In this document: positions 10,199 to 20,895 of the stretch, piece by piece
Position numbering within the stretch: the stretch's first letter is position 1
Layout: the number at the start of each line of letters is the position of its first letter
NCBI RefSeq assembly: GCF_003112435.1
Contig: NZ_BDOQ01000013.1
Coordinates: forward strand, 173,416 to 237,415
Length of the DNA: 64,000 nt
From: Novimethylophilus kurashikiensis
GTDB lineage: Bacteria; Pseudomonadota; Gammaproteobacteria; Burkholderiales; Methylophilaceae
Reading direction: 5' to 3'
Translations under genes and position numbers: made by a program
Notes under the pieces: model-generated
Seen by the model: only the letters and a program-made list of their open reading frames with translations
The model's database searches: none
What the model was told of the DNA's origin: nothing

Positions 10199-11545
10199 AT
10201 GATGGGCAGGGCTGTGCCGTGGCCAGTTCCTGCCGATATCCTGGCTATTTTGATTCCGTCACGTTCTCTTTCCGAATGGCTTTCGTATCTCGAAAGCCTC
10301 CATCCCAAAGCCATTGAACTTGGCCTTGATCGCGTTGAACGCGTCAGGCAAAAACTTAACCTGTCGCCGACGTTCCCCATCATCACGGTGGGTGGAACCA
10401 ACGGAAAGGGCTCCACTTGCGCGATGCTGGAGGGCATCCTGACCGAGGCCGGTTATCGTGTTGGCTGCTATACCTCACCACATCTGCTGCGTTACAACGA
10501 GCGGGTGCGGGTCGCCGGCGTTGAGGTCGATGACGCGTCGCTTTGCCAAGCATTTGCCGAAATCGAGCTGGCGCGCGGTGATATTCCGTTGACCTATTTC
10601 GAATTCGGTACGTTGGCGGCCGTCTGGTATTTCATGCATGTCGGCATTGATGTCGCCGTGCTGGAAATCGGGTTGGGCGGGCGTCTTGATGCCGTCAACG
10701 TTTTTGATCCCGATTGCGCCATCATTACCAGCATCGACCTGGATCATACCGACTATCTCGGCACGACGCGTGAGAGCATCGGTAACGAGAAAGCCGGCAT
10801 CTTTCGTCCCGGCGTCGCTGCTATTTGTGGCGATACACATCCCCCTATCACTGTGCCGCAAAGAGCGAAGGAGATCGGGGCCCGGTATTTGCAAATCGGA
10901 CATGACTTCGGTGCTGCGCGGGCGGCAACAAATTGGGCATTCTGGAACCAGGGATCGCGGATTGAAGCGCTGCCAATGCCGGCTCTCAACGGGGATTTCC
11001 AGTTCGACAACGCCTGCTGTGCGATCATGGCACTCAATCAACTTGAGGCTCAATTGCCTGCAGTCACTCACGACCACATTCGTACAGGATTGGCGCATGT
11101 CGTACTGACCGGACGCTTCCAAAAGTTGTGTGAAAATCCGGATATTTTCCTCGATGTCGCGCACAATCCCCATGCTGCCGAAGGGCTGGCTGAAAACCTG
11201 AGAAAATCGCGCCGTGCCGGGGGTAAGACGTTGGCGGTATTCGGCATGTTGGCGGACAAGGATGTCGCCGGTGTCGTTGAAGCATTGGCCGGGGAGATCG
11301 ACGGCTGGTTTGTCATCGGGATCGACAATTACCGTGGACTTTCCGCCGTTGATCTGGAAAAAGTGGTGCGCGCACATGCTTCCGATGTACCGGTAATCGT
11401 ATGCCCATCCATGGACGAGGCGCTGCGTCAAGCCTGTCGAAGCGCAGGCGAAGGTGATAGAATTGCGGCCTTCGGCTCGTTCTATATCGTCGCCGACGTG
11501 CTTCGCGCATTGCCAACCACTGGAACAGGCTCTTATGGCTGCTGA
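10199..11545 (+). CDS. folC: Bifunctional folylpolyglutamate / dihydrofolate synthase
   Basis: FolC adds glutamate to dihydropteroate and to reduced folates. The P-loop VGGTNGKGSTCAMLE, the folate-binding LEIGLGGRLDAVN, ITSIDLDHTDYLG and the C-terminal DVAHNPHAAEGLAENL are clear. The ATG at 10199 gives 448 residues, slightly long. A TTG at 10250 directly before PSRSLSEWLSYLESLHP would match the usual N-terminus better, so the start is uncertain. The gene overlaps the following SPOR gene by 11 bases. Confidence 0.94.
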   Translation: MMGRAVPWPVPADILAILIPSRSLSEWLSYLESLHPKAIELGLDRVERVRQKLNLSPTFPIITVGGTNGKGSTCAMLEGILTEAGYRVGCYTSPHLLRYNERVRVAGVEVDDASLCQAFAEIELARGDIPLTYFEFGTLAAVWYFMHVGIDVAVLEIGLGGRLDAVNVFDPDCAIITSIDLDHTDYLGTTRESIGNEKAGIFRPGVAAICGDTHPPITVPQRAKEIGARYLQIGHDFGAARAATNWAFWNQGSRIEALPMPALNGDFQFDNACCAIMALNQLEAQLPAVTHDHIRTGLAHVVLTGRFQKLCENPDIFLDVAHNPHAAEGLAENLRKSRRAGGKTLAVFGMLADKDVAGVVEALAGEIDGWFVIGIDNYRGLSAVDLEKVVRAHASDVPVIVCPSMDEALRQACRSAGEGDRIAAFGSFYIVADVLRALPTTGTGSYGC

Positions 11546-12395
11546 ACAGCTGACTGACAAGGAAAATCAATTCAAGAGGCGTGCGCGCCGGCGTTTGGTG
11601 GGGGCAGTAGCATTGGTTCTGCTCATGGTGACTGTTCTGCCGTTGGTGTTGGACGATCGCAACAGTCATTCGCCTTCCCAGCCGGAAATAGCGATTACTA
11701 TTCCTAGCCAGGACGGTCCCGAATTCAATTCCAAGATCATTCCTGTTGCCGCGCCGCAACAGACTGAATCCCCCAAAAGCAATCCCAATCCTCCGTTGAT
11801 GACTCAACAGCCCGTTGCCGATACGCATCAAGCAGCGGAACCAAAGCCGGCAGCCGTTGCCGAAAGCATGGTGAAACCACAGTCCCAGCCTGAGCCGAAA
11901 GCCCCTGCCGATAAGCCGCAGGAGAGCGCTAAAGCTGCACACGAGCCCGCCAAGAAGGCGGATGAGACCAAGCCGCACGAAGCCGCGCCTGTGGCGGAAA
12001 AACCCGAGTCAAAACCTGCTGCCAAGCAGGAAGCTAAATCCAGCGAAGCTAAGCCAACTGTATCAAAGCCAGCCGAATCCAAAGTCGCCGAAGCAAAATC
12101 ATCGGAAATCAAACCGGCTGAAAGCAAGTCCAACGAATCTAAACCTACCGCTGCCGCCAAGAAGGGCAGCGTATCGATCCAGATCGGCGTGTTCTCGGAT
12201 GCCGAGAAGGTCAAGGCGTTGAAAGGCAAACTCGCCGACAAGGGCGCGCATTGCTATACCGAGAACCTCGATACGGCCAACGGCGTCAAAATCCGTCTGC
12301 GCTGCGGGCCGTATGCGGACAAGCCACAGGCTCAACAGGTGCTTGAGCGCGTCAAGAATGCCGGGTTCGACGGAATTCTGGTGACGAACCAGTGA
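11535..12395 (+). CDS. dedD: DedD-like SPOR-domain cell division protein
   Basis: The 286-residue protein has a short basic cytoplasmic head (QFKRRARRRL), one transmembrane helix at about 22-40, a long linker rich in Pro, Ala, Lys and Glu (KPAESKVAEAKSSE-type repeats), and a C-terminal SPOR domain (about 212-285, SVSIQIGVFSDAEKVKAL to RCGPYADKPQAQQVLERV). SPOR domains bind denuded septal peptidoglycan, so the product should localise to the division site. The ATG at 11535 lies inside the folC end. Its stop overlaps the cvpA GTG. The repetitive linker is low-complexity sequence and may vary between strains. Confidence 0.88.
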   Translation: MAAEQLTDKENQFKRRARRRLVGAVALVLLMVTVLPLVLDDRNSHSPSQPEIAITIPSQDGPEFNSKIIPVAAPQQTESPKSNPNPPLMTQQPVADTHQAAEPKPAAVAESMVKPQSQPEPKAPADKPQESAKAAHEPAKKADETKPHEAAPVAEKPESKPAAKQEAKSSEAKPTVSKPAESKVAEAKSSEIKPAESKSNESKPTAAAKKGSVSIQIGVFSDAEKVKALKGKLADKGAHCYTENLDTANGVKIRLRCGPYADKPQAQQVLERVKNAGFDGILVTNQ

Positions 12396-12883
12396 CGGAA
12401 TTCGATTATGCAGTGCTCGGTATCATCGGCGTATCCATGGTGCTGAGTCTGATGCGAGGATTCGTGCGCGAGTTCCTCGGTTTGGCGAGCTGGGTCATCG
12501 CGGCTTATGTCGCAAAGTCTTATGCCGTCGATGTGGCTGTGATGCTGCCGGCTAGTGTTTCCAACGAAGGCGTGCGCTTGATCGCCGCTTTCCTGATTGT
12601 GTTTTTCGGCATCTTGCTCGTGACCAGCTTGCTTGCGATTGCAATCGGCGAGTTGTTCAATAAGGTGGGTTTAGGCTGGGTAGATCGTTGCCTGGGCGGG
12701 TTGTTCGGTTGCGCGCGCGGTGTGCTGATTGCATGCGTACTCGTCCTGCTCGGTGGCCTCACCTCGCTGCCGCAAGATCCGCGCTGGCGCAATGCGATGT
12801 TCAGTGCGCCGCTGGAAGCCATGGTGATGTCTGCCAAGCCTTGGCTGCCGCCGGAAATGGTGAAACATCTCAAGTACGATTAA
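12392..12883 (+). CDS. cvpA: CvpA family membrane protein
   Basis: The 163-residue protein has about four hydrophobic helices and the family segments DYAVLGIIGVSMVLSLMRGFVREFLGLASW and VGLGWVDRCLGGLFGCARG. CvpA was named for colicin V production and is co-transcribed with purF in many proteobacteria. Later work links it to envelope and bile stress tolerance, and its molecular function is unsettled. The GTG start overlaps the preceding stop (GTGA). purF follows 21 bases downstream. Confidence 0.92.
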   Translation: MTEFDYAVLGIIGVSMVLSLMRGFVREFLGLASWVIAAYVAKSYAVDVAVMLPASVSNEGVRLIAAFLIVFFGILLVTSLLAIAIGELFNKVGLGWVDRCLGGLFGCARGVLIACVLVLLGGLTSLPQDPRWRNAMFSAPLEAMVMSAKPWLPPEMVKHLKYD

Positions 12884-12904
12884 TCAGGCTCAGAGTTTTC
12901 AATT

Positions 12905-14443
12905 ATGTGTGGAATTATCGGTATTGTCGGCAAGAACCCTGTGAACCAGATGCTCTACGACGGGCTTTTGGTTCTTCAGCATCGGGGGCAAGATGCAGCA
13001 GGCATCGTGACCACCGACGGCCCTACATTCTTCATGCACAAGAACAACGGCCTTGTGCAGGACGTGTTCCAGACGCGCCACATGCGTAACCTGATCGGCA
13101 ATGCCGGTATTGCCCACGTGCGGTACCCCACGGCCGGCAGTTCTTCCGCCGCTGAAGCGCAACCGTTCTACGTGAATTCGCCGTTCGGTATCGTGCTGGG
13201 CCACAACGGCAACCTGACTAATTCCGATCAGTTGAAGCGCGAGATGTTCCGCCAGGATTTGCGCCACATCAACACCAGCTCCGACTCCGAAGTGCTGCTC
13301 AACGTGCTGGCACATGAGATCGAAGACGCAGCCAAGAATTCCTCACTCGATCCGGATACCATTTTCAAAGCTGTAGCCGGCGTCCATCGCCGTTGCCGCG
13401 GTGCTTATGGCGTTGTGGCGATGATTGCCAACTACGGCTTGCTGGCTTTCCGCGATCCGTACGGCATCCGCCCCCTCATCATCGGCAAGGCCCAAACCGA
13501 GAAGGGCGTCGAATACATGGTGGCCTCCGAAAGCGTGGCGCTCGACGTGCTGGGCTTCCAGGTCATGCGTGACGTGGCTCCGGGCGAAGCTATCTTCATC
13601 GACCTGGAGGGCAATTTCTATTCCCGCCAGTGCGCCGATAATCCGTTCCTGAGCCCCTGTATTTTCGAGTACGTCTACCTGGCTCGTCCCGATTCGGTTA
13701 TTGACCAGGTGTCGGTGTACCAGACCCGCCTGCACATGGGTGAGAGCCTGGCCGAAAAGATTCACAAGCAGTGGGCACATCATGACATCGATGTGGTGAT
13801 CCCGATTCCTGATACCAGCCGTCCCAGCGCACTGCAACTCGCGAATGCGCTCAACCTGACCTATCGCGAAGGTTTCATCAAGAATCGTTACATCGGCCGT
13901 ACCTTCATCATGCCGGGCCAGGCGCTGCGCCAAAAGTCAGTGCGTCAGAAGCTTAATCCCATCGGGATGGAATTCAAGGGCAAGAACGTACTGCTGGTAG
14001 ACGACTCCATCGTGCGCGGCACGACTTCCGAGCGCATCGTGCAAATGGCGCGCGAAGCCGGTGCTAACAAAGTGTTCTTCGCTTCCGCTGCGCCTCCGGT
14101 ACGTTTCCCCAACGTCTACGGCATCGATATGCCGAGCCGCGACGAACTGCTCGCTACGGGACGCGACGACGACCAGATTCGCCGCGAAATCGGTGCGGAT
14201 GCGTTGATTTATCAGGATCTCGACGCGTTGATCCACGGCGTCAAGCTTAGCAATCCAGATATCCAGCGCTTCGATTGTTCCTGCTTCGACGGCGATTATG
14301 TAACGGGGGATGTGACCGAAGGCTATCTGGCTGCGATCGAGGCGGCTCGCCGCGATGGCGCCAAGTCGCCACGGCCCGCCAACTCCAGCACGCAGCTCGA
14401 CCTCAACCTGGTCGGCTCCACGGCGCCGGACGACGGGCAATAG
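12905..14443 (+). CDS. purF: Amidophosphoribosyltransferase
   Basis: PurF makes 5-phosphoribosylamine from PRPP and glutamine, the first step of purine synthesis. The start MCGIIGIVG exposes the N-terminal nucleophile Cys after removal of Met, without a propeptide. The PRPP loop [14 protein letters not shown] is at about residues 361-374, and RPLIIGKA and [14 protein letters not shown] are family segments. The length of 512 residues is normal. No PurR or guanine-type regulatory element is evident in the short gap after cvpA. Confidence 0.97.
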   Translation: MCGIIGIVGKNPVNQMLYDGLLVLQHRGQDAAGIVTTDGPTFFMHKNNGLVQDVFQTRHMRNLIGNAGIAHVRYPTAGSSSAAEAQPFYVNSPFGIVLGHNGNLTNSDQLKREMFRQDLRHINTSSDSEVLLNVLAHEIEDAAKNSSLDPDTIFKAVAGVHRRCRGAYGVVAMIANYGLLAFRDPYGIRPLIIGKAQTEKGVEYMVASESVALDVLGFQVMRDVAPGEAIFIDLEGNFYSRQCADNPFLSPCIFEYVYLARPDSVIDQVSVYQTRLHMGESLAEKIHKQWAHHDIDVVIPIPDTSRPSALQLANALNLTYREGFIKNRYIGRTFIMPGQALRQKSVRQKLNPIGMEFKGKNVLLVDDSIVRGTTSERIVQMAREAGANKVFFASAAPPVRFPNVYGIDMPSRDELLATGRDDDQIRREIGADALIYQDLDALIHGVKLSNPDIQRFDCSCFDGDYVTGDVTEGYLAAIEAARRDGAKSPRPANSSTQLDLNLVGSTAPDDGQ

Positions 14444-14541
14444 CCGTTTGACAGAAAGCCCTGTCCGGGCGGACAATTCGATTGAAGCGCCGATTTGAAA
14501 TCAGCTTGCGGGCGCGTTAAAAATACAGCTAAAGCGAGGGA

Positions 14542-14574
14542 AACCCGATTTAGCGCAAGCTGGTCGGGTTTTTT
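14542..14574 (+). terminator. Rho-independent terminator after purF
   Basis: AACCCGA pairs with TCGGGTT; an inner AGC-GCAA-GCT hairpin with a GNRA tetraloop completes the stem, and six T follow. It separates the cvpA-purF unit from metZ, which starts 30 bases later. Confidence 0.88.
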
Positions 14575-14603
14575 ATTGCCCATTTGAGATCAAGGTGAAC
14601 AAG

Positions 14604-15791
14604 ATGAGCGATCACAAAATAAACGAACAATGGCATTTCGATACCAACGCCGTCCGTGCAGGAAGCCTGCACACGGAATTCGGCGAAAATTCCGAGGCGA
14701 TGTTCCTGACCTCGAGCTTCGTCTTTGAAAGCGCAGCCCAGGCTGCCGCGCGCTTCGGCGGACAGGAACCGGGCAATATCTACGCCCGCTTTACCAACCC
14801 AAGCGTCACCATGTTCCAGGACCGCCTAGCCGCGCTGGAGGGCGCCGAATTTTGCGTGGCGACCTCGAGCGGCATGTCGGCCATTCTGGCGTGCGTGATG
14901 GGGCTGTGCTCGGCAGGCGATCACATCGTCGCGTCACGCAGCGTCTTCGGTACCACGGTGCAATTGTTCGGCAACATCCTCAAGCGCTGGGGGTTGGAAA
15001 CGACCTTTGTTTCGCTGACCGACCCGGCCGAGTGGGAGGCCGCCATCAAGCCCAATACCAAGCTCTTCTTCGTGGAAACACCATCCAATCCACTGACGGA
15101 AATCTGCGATATCAGCCTCCTGGCCGATCTTGCACATCGCCACAACGCCAAGCTGGTTGTCGATAATTGCTTCTGCTCCCCGGCGTTGCAGCAGCCCATC
15201 CACCTTGGCGCCGATATCGTCGTGCATTCCGCGACCAAGTACATCGACGGTCAGGGGCGCTGCCTGGGCGGGGCTGTGTTGGGGAAGAAGGACGTATTGG
15301 AGCCGGTGTACGGCTTTTTACGTACTGCCGGCCCCAGCATGAGCGCGTTTAATGCCTGGGTGTTCCTCAAAGGGTTGGAAACCTTGCCGCTACGCATGGA
15401 AGCGCATTCCCGCAATGCGCTGACCCTGGCCCAATGGCTGGAGGCCCAACCGCAAGTCGCGCGCGTCTATTACCCTGGTTTACCGTCACACCCTCAGCAT
15501 GATCTGGCGAAAAAACAGCAGAAAGCCGGCGGCGGTATCGTCGCCTTCGATCTCAAGGGCGGCAAGCATGCGGCCTGGAAGCTGATCGATGCGACCCAGC
15601 TATTGTCGATCACGGCTAATTTGGGCGATGCCAAAACCACGATTACCCATCCGGCCACCACCACCCACAGCCGCGTTACGGCTGAGGCACGGGCAGCGGC
15701 AGGTATCGGCGACGGTTTGGTGCGGATTGCCGTAGGACTGGAAAACGTCGAGGACATCCAGCGCGATCTGGAACGCGGCCTGCGATCCTAA
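14604..15791 (+). CDS. metZ: O-succinylhomoserine sulfhydrylase
   Basis: This PLP enzyme of the Cys/Met metabolism family is predicted to make homocysteine directly from O-succinylhomoserine and sulfide. The PLP lysine is at about residue 212 in HSATKYIDGQGRCLGG; the IDGQGRCLGGA segment is typical of MetZ rather than MetB or MetC. Other landmarks are NIYARFTNPSVTMFQDRLAALEGAE and ITHPATTTHSR. The ATG at 14604 has AAGGTG six bases upstream; a GTG at 14595 lies within that ribosome-binding site and is less likely. The purF-metZ order is common in Beta- and Gammaproteobacteria. Confidence 0.93.
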   Translation: MSDHKINEQWHFDTNAVRAGSLHTEFGENSEAMFLTSSFVFESAAQAAARFGGQEPGNIYARFTNPSVTMFQDRLAALEGAEFCVATSSGMSAILACVMGLCSAGDHIVASRSVFGTTVQLFGNILKRWGLETTFVSLTDPAEWEAAIKPNTKLFFVETPSNPLTEICDISLLADLAHRHNAKLVVDNCFCSPALQQPIHLGADIVVHSATKYIDGQGRCLGGAVLGKKDVLEPVYGFLRTAGPSMSAFNAWVFLKGLETLPLRMEAHSRNALTLAQWLEAQPQVARVYYPGLPSHPQHDLAKKQQKAGGGIVAFDLKGGKHAAWKLIDATQLLSITANLGDAKTTITHPATTTHSRVTAEARAAAGIGDGLVRIAVGLENVEDIQRDLERGLRS

Positions 15792-15820
15792 TCGTAAAAC
15801 CTGGTTGATTTTCTTCTCAA

Positions 15821-15845
15821 AGCCCCCGTTTTCGGGGGCTTTTTT
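15821..15845 (+). terminator. Rho-independent terminator after metZ
   Basis: AGCCCCCG and CGGGGGCT form a perfect eight-base-pair stem with a TTTT loop, followed by five T. Confidence 0.93.
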
Positions 15846-16017
15846 CTGGGAGTGGGGCGTGCAATGTCAAGCTTTTTTCAATTTCGGCTGGCACTACCCG
15901 GAAACATCCGAAAAAACCTATCGAATGCGTGTTGAAAGCCGACTTGGAGAGGGTAAAAGCGACCCCATCTCATGCTAAAATTGACGACTTTATGTCGTGG
16001 TCAATTCACAAGAATTT

Positions 16018-18657
16018 ATGGATCAGTTCGCCAAGGAAACTCTCCCTGTAAGTCTCGAAGAGGAGATGCGTCGCTCCTATCTTGATTACGCCATGAGCGT
16101 GATCGTGGGACGAGCATTGCCGGACGTTCGCGATGGCCTGAAGCCCGTGCATCGGCGCGTGCTTTACGCCATGCACGAGCTCTCCAACGATTGGAACCGT
16201 CCCTACAAGAAATCGGCTCGTATCGTCGGCGACGTCATCGGTAAATACCACCCGCATGGCGATACGGCTGTCTACGACACCATCGTCCGCATGGCCCAGG
16301 ATTTCTCCTTGCGCTACATGCTGGTCGACGGCCAAGGTAACTTCGGTTCTGTGGACGGCGACAACGCGGCTGCGATGCGATATACCGAAATCCGCATGGC
16401 CCGAATCGCCCATGAACTGCTGGCCGATCTCGACAAGGAAACCGTCGATTTCGGCCCCAACTACGACGGCTCGGAGCAAGAGCCGCTGGTCCTCCCGGCC
16501 AAGATTCCCAACCTGCTCATCAACGGCAGCTCGGGCATTGCCGTGGGCATGGCGACCAATATCCCGCCGCACAACCTCAACGAAGTTGTCGATGCCTGCT
16601 TGGCGCTGTTGCAGAACCCGGAAATGAGCCTGGACGAGTTGATCGACATCGTGCCTGCTCCCGATTTCCCCACGGCGGCCATTATCTACGGTACGGCCGG
16701 CGTCAAGGAAGGCTACCGTACCGGTCGCGGCCGTTGCGTAATGCGCGCTCGCACCCATTTCGAAGAGATCGGCAAGGGCGACCGCCAGGCCATCATCGTC
16801 GACGAACTGCCGTACCAGGTTAACAAAAAGACCTTGATCGAGAAGATCGCCGAACTGGTCAACGAGAAGAAGATCGAAGGCATCTCCGACCTGCGCGACG
16901 AGTCCGACAAGTCCGGCATGCGCATGGTCATCGAGCTAAAGCGCGGCGAAGTGCCGGAAGTCGTGCTCAACAACCTCTACAAGCAAACCCAGCTGCAAGA
17001 CACGTTCGGCATGAACATGGTGGCCCTCGTTGATGGTCAGCCGCGTCTGCTCAATCTGAAGCAGATGCTGGAAGCATTCCTGCGCCATCGCCGCGAAGTG
17101 GTGACGCGCCGGACGGTATACGAACTCAAGAAGGCGCGCGACCGCGGGCATATCCTGGAAGGCTTGGCTGTAGCGTTGTCCAACGTGGACGAGATCATCG
17201 CCCTCATCAAGGCCGCGCCTACGCCTTCGGTTGCCAAGGCCGGCTTGATGGAACGTGAATGGCATTCGCCGTTGGTGGAAGAAATGCTGTCCCGCGCCGA
17301 GGTCGATAGCGCATCGTTCCGCCCCGAGGGGCTGCCCGCCGAGTTCGGCTTGGGCAAGAACGGTTACCGCTTGTCGGATGCTCAGGCGCAAGCGATCCTG
17401 GAACTGCGCCTGCAACGCTTGACCGGCCTGGAGCAAGACAAGATCGTCAACGAATACAAGGACGTGATGGCGAATATCGCCGACCTTCTGGATATTCTGG
17501 CCAAGCCCGAACGCGTGACCGAAATCATCGTCACCGAACTCGCCGCCATCCGGCAGCAGTTCGGCGACAAGCGACGTAGCGAGATCGTGCACGATGCGCA
17601 GGATCTTTCCCTCGAAGACCTCATCACGCCGCAAGATGTGGTGGTGACGCTTTCCCATACCGGCTACGTCAAATCCCAGCCGCTGGACGAGTACCGCGCC
17701 CAGCGTCGCGGCGGACGCGGCAAACAGGCTGCTGCCACCAAGGAAGACGATTTCATCGACAAGATGTTTGTCGCCAATACGCACGATTACATCCTGTGCT
17801 TCTCCAGCCGCGGCCAGGTCTACTGGCTCAAGGTCTATGAAGTGCCGCAAGGCTCGCGCATCAGCCGCGGCAAGCCCATCGTCAACCTGTTCCCGCTGGA
17901 AGATGGCGAAAAGATCAATGCCATCCTGCCGGTCAAGGAGTTCGACGAGAACCATTTCATCTTCATGGCGACCGCCATGGGGACGGTGAAAAAGACGCCG
18001 CTGACGGACTTCTCCAACCCGCGTCGTGCCGGCATCATCGCTATCAACCTCGATGAAGGCGACTACCTCATCGGTGCCGAGATCACCAACGGCACGGACG
18101 ATGTCGTGCTGGTGTCCGACGGCGGCAAAGCGGTCTGGTTCGATGAAGAGGACGTGCGCCCCATGGGCCGTGCGACCCGAGGTGTGCGCGGCATGCGCTT
18201 ACAGGACGGCCAGCGCGTGCTATCCCTGCTTATCGCCTCCAATGACCAGCAAAGCGTCCTGGTGGCGACCGAGAACGGCTACGGCAAGCGTACCGTCCTG
18301 GCTGATTTCCGCCATTCCGGCCGCGGCACGCAAGGTGTCATGGCGATTGCTACCTCTGCACGCAACGGCAATGTCGTCGCCGCCAAGCTCGTGAGCGACG
18401 AAGACGAGATCATGCTGATCACCACCGGCGGCGTACTGATTCGTACCCGAGTCCGCGAGATTCGCGAACTGGGGCGCGCCACACAAGGTGTGACTCTTAT
18501 CAACCTCGGTGATGGCGAAAAGCTTTCCGGCATGGAAAAGATCGTCGAGTCCGATGACGAGGGCGAAGAGGGGCTTGAAGGCGAGTCCGACCTGAACGAA
18601 GACGGCGGTTCGAACGAAGAATCCGGTACTGAAGAAAGCGGCGAGGGCGAAGCATAA
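16018..18657 (+). CDS. gyrA: DNA gyrase subunit A
   Basis: GyrA is the DNA-breaking subunit of the A2B2 gyrase that introduces negative supercoils. With the ATG at 16018 the catalytic tyrosine is residue 122 ([13 protein letters not shown]) and the quinolone-determining positions read Thr83 and Asp87 (GDTAVYD). This matches E. coli numbering and rejects the GTG at 15997. The protein has 879 residues: winged-helix/tower/coiled-coil breakage domain, then a C-terminal beta-pinwheel with the GyrA box QRRGGRGKQ, and an acidic Glu/Asp/Ser-rich tail. An ACGAC/GTCGT hairpin lies just upstream of the start. Its stop overlaps serC. Confidence 0.98.
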   Translation: MDQFAKETLPVSLEEEMRRSYLDYAMSVIVGRALPDVRDGLKPVHRRVLYAMHELSNDWNRPYKKSARIVGDVIGKYHPHGDTAVYDTIVRMAQDFSLRYMLVDGQGNFGSVDGDNAAAMRYTEIRMARIAHELLADLDKETVDFGPNYDGSEQEPLVLPAKIPNLLINGSSGIAVGMATNIPPHNLNEVVDACLALLQNPEMSLDELIDIVPAPDFPTAAIIYGTAGVKEGYRTGRGRCVMRARTHFEEIGKGDRQAIIVDELPYQVNKKTLIEKIAELVNEKKIEGISDLRDESDKSGMRMVIELKRGEVPEVVLNNLYKQTQLQDTFGMNMVALVDGQPRLLNLKQMLEAFLRHRREVVTRRTVYELKKARDRGHILEGLAVALSNVDEIIALIKAAPTPSVAKAGLMEREWHSPLVEEMLSRAEVDSASFRPEGLPAEFGLGKNGYRLSDAQAQAILELRLQRLTGLEQDKIVNEYKDVMANIADLLDILAKPERVTEIIVTELAAIRQQFGDKRRSEIVHDAQDLSLEDLITPQDVVVTLSHTGYVKSQPLDEYRAQRRGGRGKQAAATKEDDFIDKMFVANTHDYILCFSSRGQVYWLKVYEVPQGSRISRGKPIVNLFPLEDGEKINAILPVKEFDENHFIFMATAMGTVKKTPLTDFSNPRRAGIIAINLDEGDYLIGAEITNGTDDVVLVSDGGKAVWFDEEDVRPMGRATRGVRGMRLQDGQRVLSLLIASNDQQSVLVATENGYGKRTVLADFRHSGRGTQGVMAIATSARNGNVVAAKLVSDEDEIMLITTGGVLIRTRVREIRELGRATQGVTLINLGDGEKLSGMEKIVESDDEGEEGLEGESDLNEDGGSNEESGTEESGEGEA

Positions 18658-19781
18658 TGGCTCGCGTGTGGAATTTCAGTGCGGGCCCATCTGCACTTCC
18701 GTTGGAAGTGCTGGAACAGGCCCGCGATGAGCTGACCGACTGGCATGGCAGCGGCATGTCCGTGATGGAAATGAGCCATCGCGGCAAGGATTTCGGCACC
18801 ATTATCGATGCTGCCGAGGCAGACCTGCGTGACTTGCTGGACGTACCAACCAATTACAAAGTGTTGTTCTTGCAAGGCGGAGCGACGCAATTGTTTTCGC
18901 AGATTCCGCTTAACCTGGCGGACAGCCGTTCTGCCGATTACCTAGTCACCGGTTCCTGGTCCAAGAAGGCCGTGGAAGAAGCGCAGCGCGTGGCTCCGAT
19001 TGCCGGTGCAGTGCGTGTGGCCGGTAGCACGGCTGCCAAGGGCGCTGTGGCCGACGGGTTTACTCGTTTCCTGCGCGACGAAGAAATCAGCCTCGATCCG
19101 CAAGCCGCGTTCCTACATGTGTGCACCAACGAGACCATCTACGGTGTCGAGGTACAGGACGATTGTGCGCATCTTGCTGCACGCGCCGGCGCAGTACCGC
19201 TGGTGGCGGACATGAGTTCCCACATCCTGTCGCGACCGGTCGATGTTTCCCGCTACGGCATGATCTACGCCGGAGCGCAAAAGAACATCGGGCCTTCCGG
19301 CTTGGTCATTGCCATCGTGCGCGAGGACTTGCTGGGACGTGCGGTCAAGACGATGCCCAGTACCATGGATTTCGCCATTGCGGCGGAAAACGGCTCCATG
19401 CTCAACACGCCGCCGACCTTCGGTATCTATGTCTCAGGCCTCGTATTTCAATGGCTGAAGCGCCAGGGCGGCGTGGCGGCAATGGAGCAGATCAACCGCC
19501 GCAAGGCCGAGTTGTTGTACGGTTATATCGACGGCAGTAACGGCTTCTATCGCAACCCGGTGGATGTCCCTGATCGTTCACGCATGAACGTCCCGTTCAC
19601 ACTACAAAATAGTGCGCTTGACGATGTATTCCTCAAGGAAGCCCAAGCCGCCGGATTGCATGCGCTCAAGGGTCACAAGTCCGTCGGCGGCATGCGAGCA
19701 TCCATCTACAACGCAATGCCGCTGGAAGGGGTACAAGCCCTGGTAGAATTCATGCAGGACTTTGCACGTCGGAACGGTTAA
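18657..19781 (+). CDS. serC: Phosphoserine aminotransferase
   Basis: SerC converts 3-phosphohydroxypyruvate to phosphoserine, and also serves pyridoxal phosphate synthesis. The 374-residue protein begins RVWNFSAGPSALP, has FLQGGATQLFSQIP, and carries the PLP lysine at residue 209 (IYAGAQKNIGPSGL). GGMRASIYNAMPLEGVQAL is the C-terminal family signature. The start overlaps the gyrA stop (TAATG) and pheA begins three bases after its stop, the usual gyrA-serC-pheA order of Betaproteobacteria. Confidence 0.97.
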   Translation: MARVWNFSAGPSALPLEVLEQARDELTDWHGSGMSVMEMSHRGKDFGTIIDAAEADLRDLLDVPTNYKVLFLQGGATQLFSQIPLNLADSRSADYLVTGSWSKKAVEEAQRVAPIAGAVRVAGSTAAKGAVADGFTRFLRDEEISLDPQAAFLHVCTNETIYGVEVQDDCAHLAARAGAVPLVADMSSHILSRPVDVSRYGMIYAGAQKNIGPSGLVIAIVREDLLGRAVKTMPSTMDFAIAAENGSMLNTPPTFGIYVSGLVFQWLKRQGGVAAMEQINRRKAELLYGYIDGSNGFYRNPVDVPDRSRMNVPFTLQNSALDDVFLKEAQAAGLHALKGHKSVGGMRASIYNAMPLEGVQALVEFMQDFARRNG

Positions 19782-19784
19782 AGC

Positions 19785-20849
19785 ATGAGCGACGAACTCA
19801 AGAAATGCCGCGAGCAAATCGATAGCATCGACGACCAGATGCTGAAACTGGTCAGCGAGCGCGCACGCCTCGCTCACGAAATTGGCATGCTCAAGAACGG
19901 CGGCCCGATTTATCGGCCCGAACGCGAAGCGCAGGTGCTGCGCCGTTTACTTTCACAGAACGATGGGCCGTTGCCTGAAGCCTCCGTTACCGCCATCTTC
20001 CGCACAGTCATGTCGCATTGCCGGGCGCTCGAAAAAGAGCTTGCCGTGGCTTTCCTGGGGCCGCTAGGCACGTATAGCGAGGAGGCCGCGAACAAGCAGT
20101 TCGGCGGCGTTTCCAGCCCCGTGCAATGTGCCTCGTTCGACGAAGTATTCCGCACCGTAGAAGCAGGGCAGGCTGACTACGCCGTGGTGCCGGTCGAGAA
20201 CTCGACCGAGGGCGCCGTCGGTCGCACCCTGGATCTCCTGGTGCAAACCTCGCTCAAGATTTGCGGCGAGGTGGAGTTGCCAGTCCACCATAACCTGCTT
20301 TCCAAGAGCGATTTGTCGTCGATTCGCAAAATCTATTCGCATGCCCAGTCCCTGGGGCAGTGCCATGAGTGGCTCAACCGCAACATGTCGGGCATCGAGC
20401 GTATTGCGGTAGCCAGCAACGCAGAAGCAACCCGTCTGGCCGCCGAAGAGCCCGGCACTGCCGCCGTTGCAAGCAAGCGCGCTGGCGAGTTGTTCGGCCT
20501 CAATTTGCTGGCAGAGCACATCGAGGACGATCCGCGCAACACCACGCGGTTTTTGATCCTATCCAATCACGACGTCGCGCCTTCCGGCAAGGACAAGACT
20601 TCGCTGGTCATGGCCACGCGCAACGTGCCGGGGGCGGTGGTGCAACTGCTTTCTCCACTGGCTGAGAACGGCGTCAGCATGACCAAGCTTGAGTCGCGGC
20701 CGCTCTATACTGGCATGTGGGAATACGTGTTTTTCGTGGATATCGAAGGTCATCGTGACGACGAAAAGGTCGCCAAGGCCCTCGCGGAGCTGGAAGCACG
20801 CGCCGCCTTCGTCAAAATCCTCGGCTCTTATCCTGTCGCCGTCGTCTAA
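19785..20849 (+). CDS. pheA: Chorismate mutase / prephenate dehydratase (P-protein)
   Basis: The bifunctional enzyme of phenylalanine synthesis has 354 residues in three parts: an AroQ-type chorismate mutase (about 1-90, CREQIDSIDDQMLKLVSERARLAHEIG), prephenate dehydratase (about 94-270, with VPVENSTEGAVGRTLDLL and RFLIL near its end), and a C-terminal ACT domain (about 276-354) with the ESRP motif in MTKLESRPLYTGMWEY that mediates phenylalanine feedback. The usual next gene, hisC, is displaced here by a riboswitch-motA insertion. Confidence 0.97.
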   Translation: MSDELKKCREQIDSIDDQMLKLVSERARLAHEIGMLKNGGPIYRPEREAQVLRRLLSQNDGPLPEASVTAIFRTVMSHCRALEKELAVAFLGPLGTYSEEAANKQFGGVSSPVQCASFDEVFRTVEAGQADYAVVPVENSTEGAVGRTLDLLVQTSLKICGEVELPVHHNLLSKSDLSSIRKIYSHAQSLGQCHEWLNRNMSGIERIAVASNAEATRLAAEEPGTAAVASKRAGELFGLNLLAEHIEDDPRNTTRFLILSNHDVAPSGKDKTSLVMATRNVPGAVVQLLSPLAENGVSMTKLESRPLYTGMWEYVFFVDIEGHRDDEKVAKALAELEARAAFVKILGSYPVAVV

Positions 20850-20864
20850 GCACTAACCCAGGCA

Positions 20865-20895
20865 GAGCATGCGGAGTTGACACCTCCGCATGCTC
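20865..20895 (+). repeat. Perfect 12-bp palindrome downstream of pheA, overlapping a promoter
   Basis: GAGCATGCGGAG and CTCCGCATGCTC are perfect complements separated by TTGACAC. The loop supplies the -35 hexamer of the promoter that follows. It could act as a terminator hairpin for pheA (no T-run follows), as an operator overlapping that promoter, or both. Confidence 0.8.

Noticed and set aside
15983..16017. ACGAC/GTCGT hairpin before gyrA as a supercoil-sensitive regulator
   Set aside because: Short 5-bp stem and no supporting element; likely chance, though just upstream of the start.
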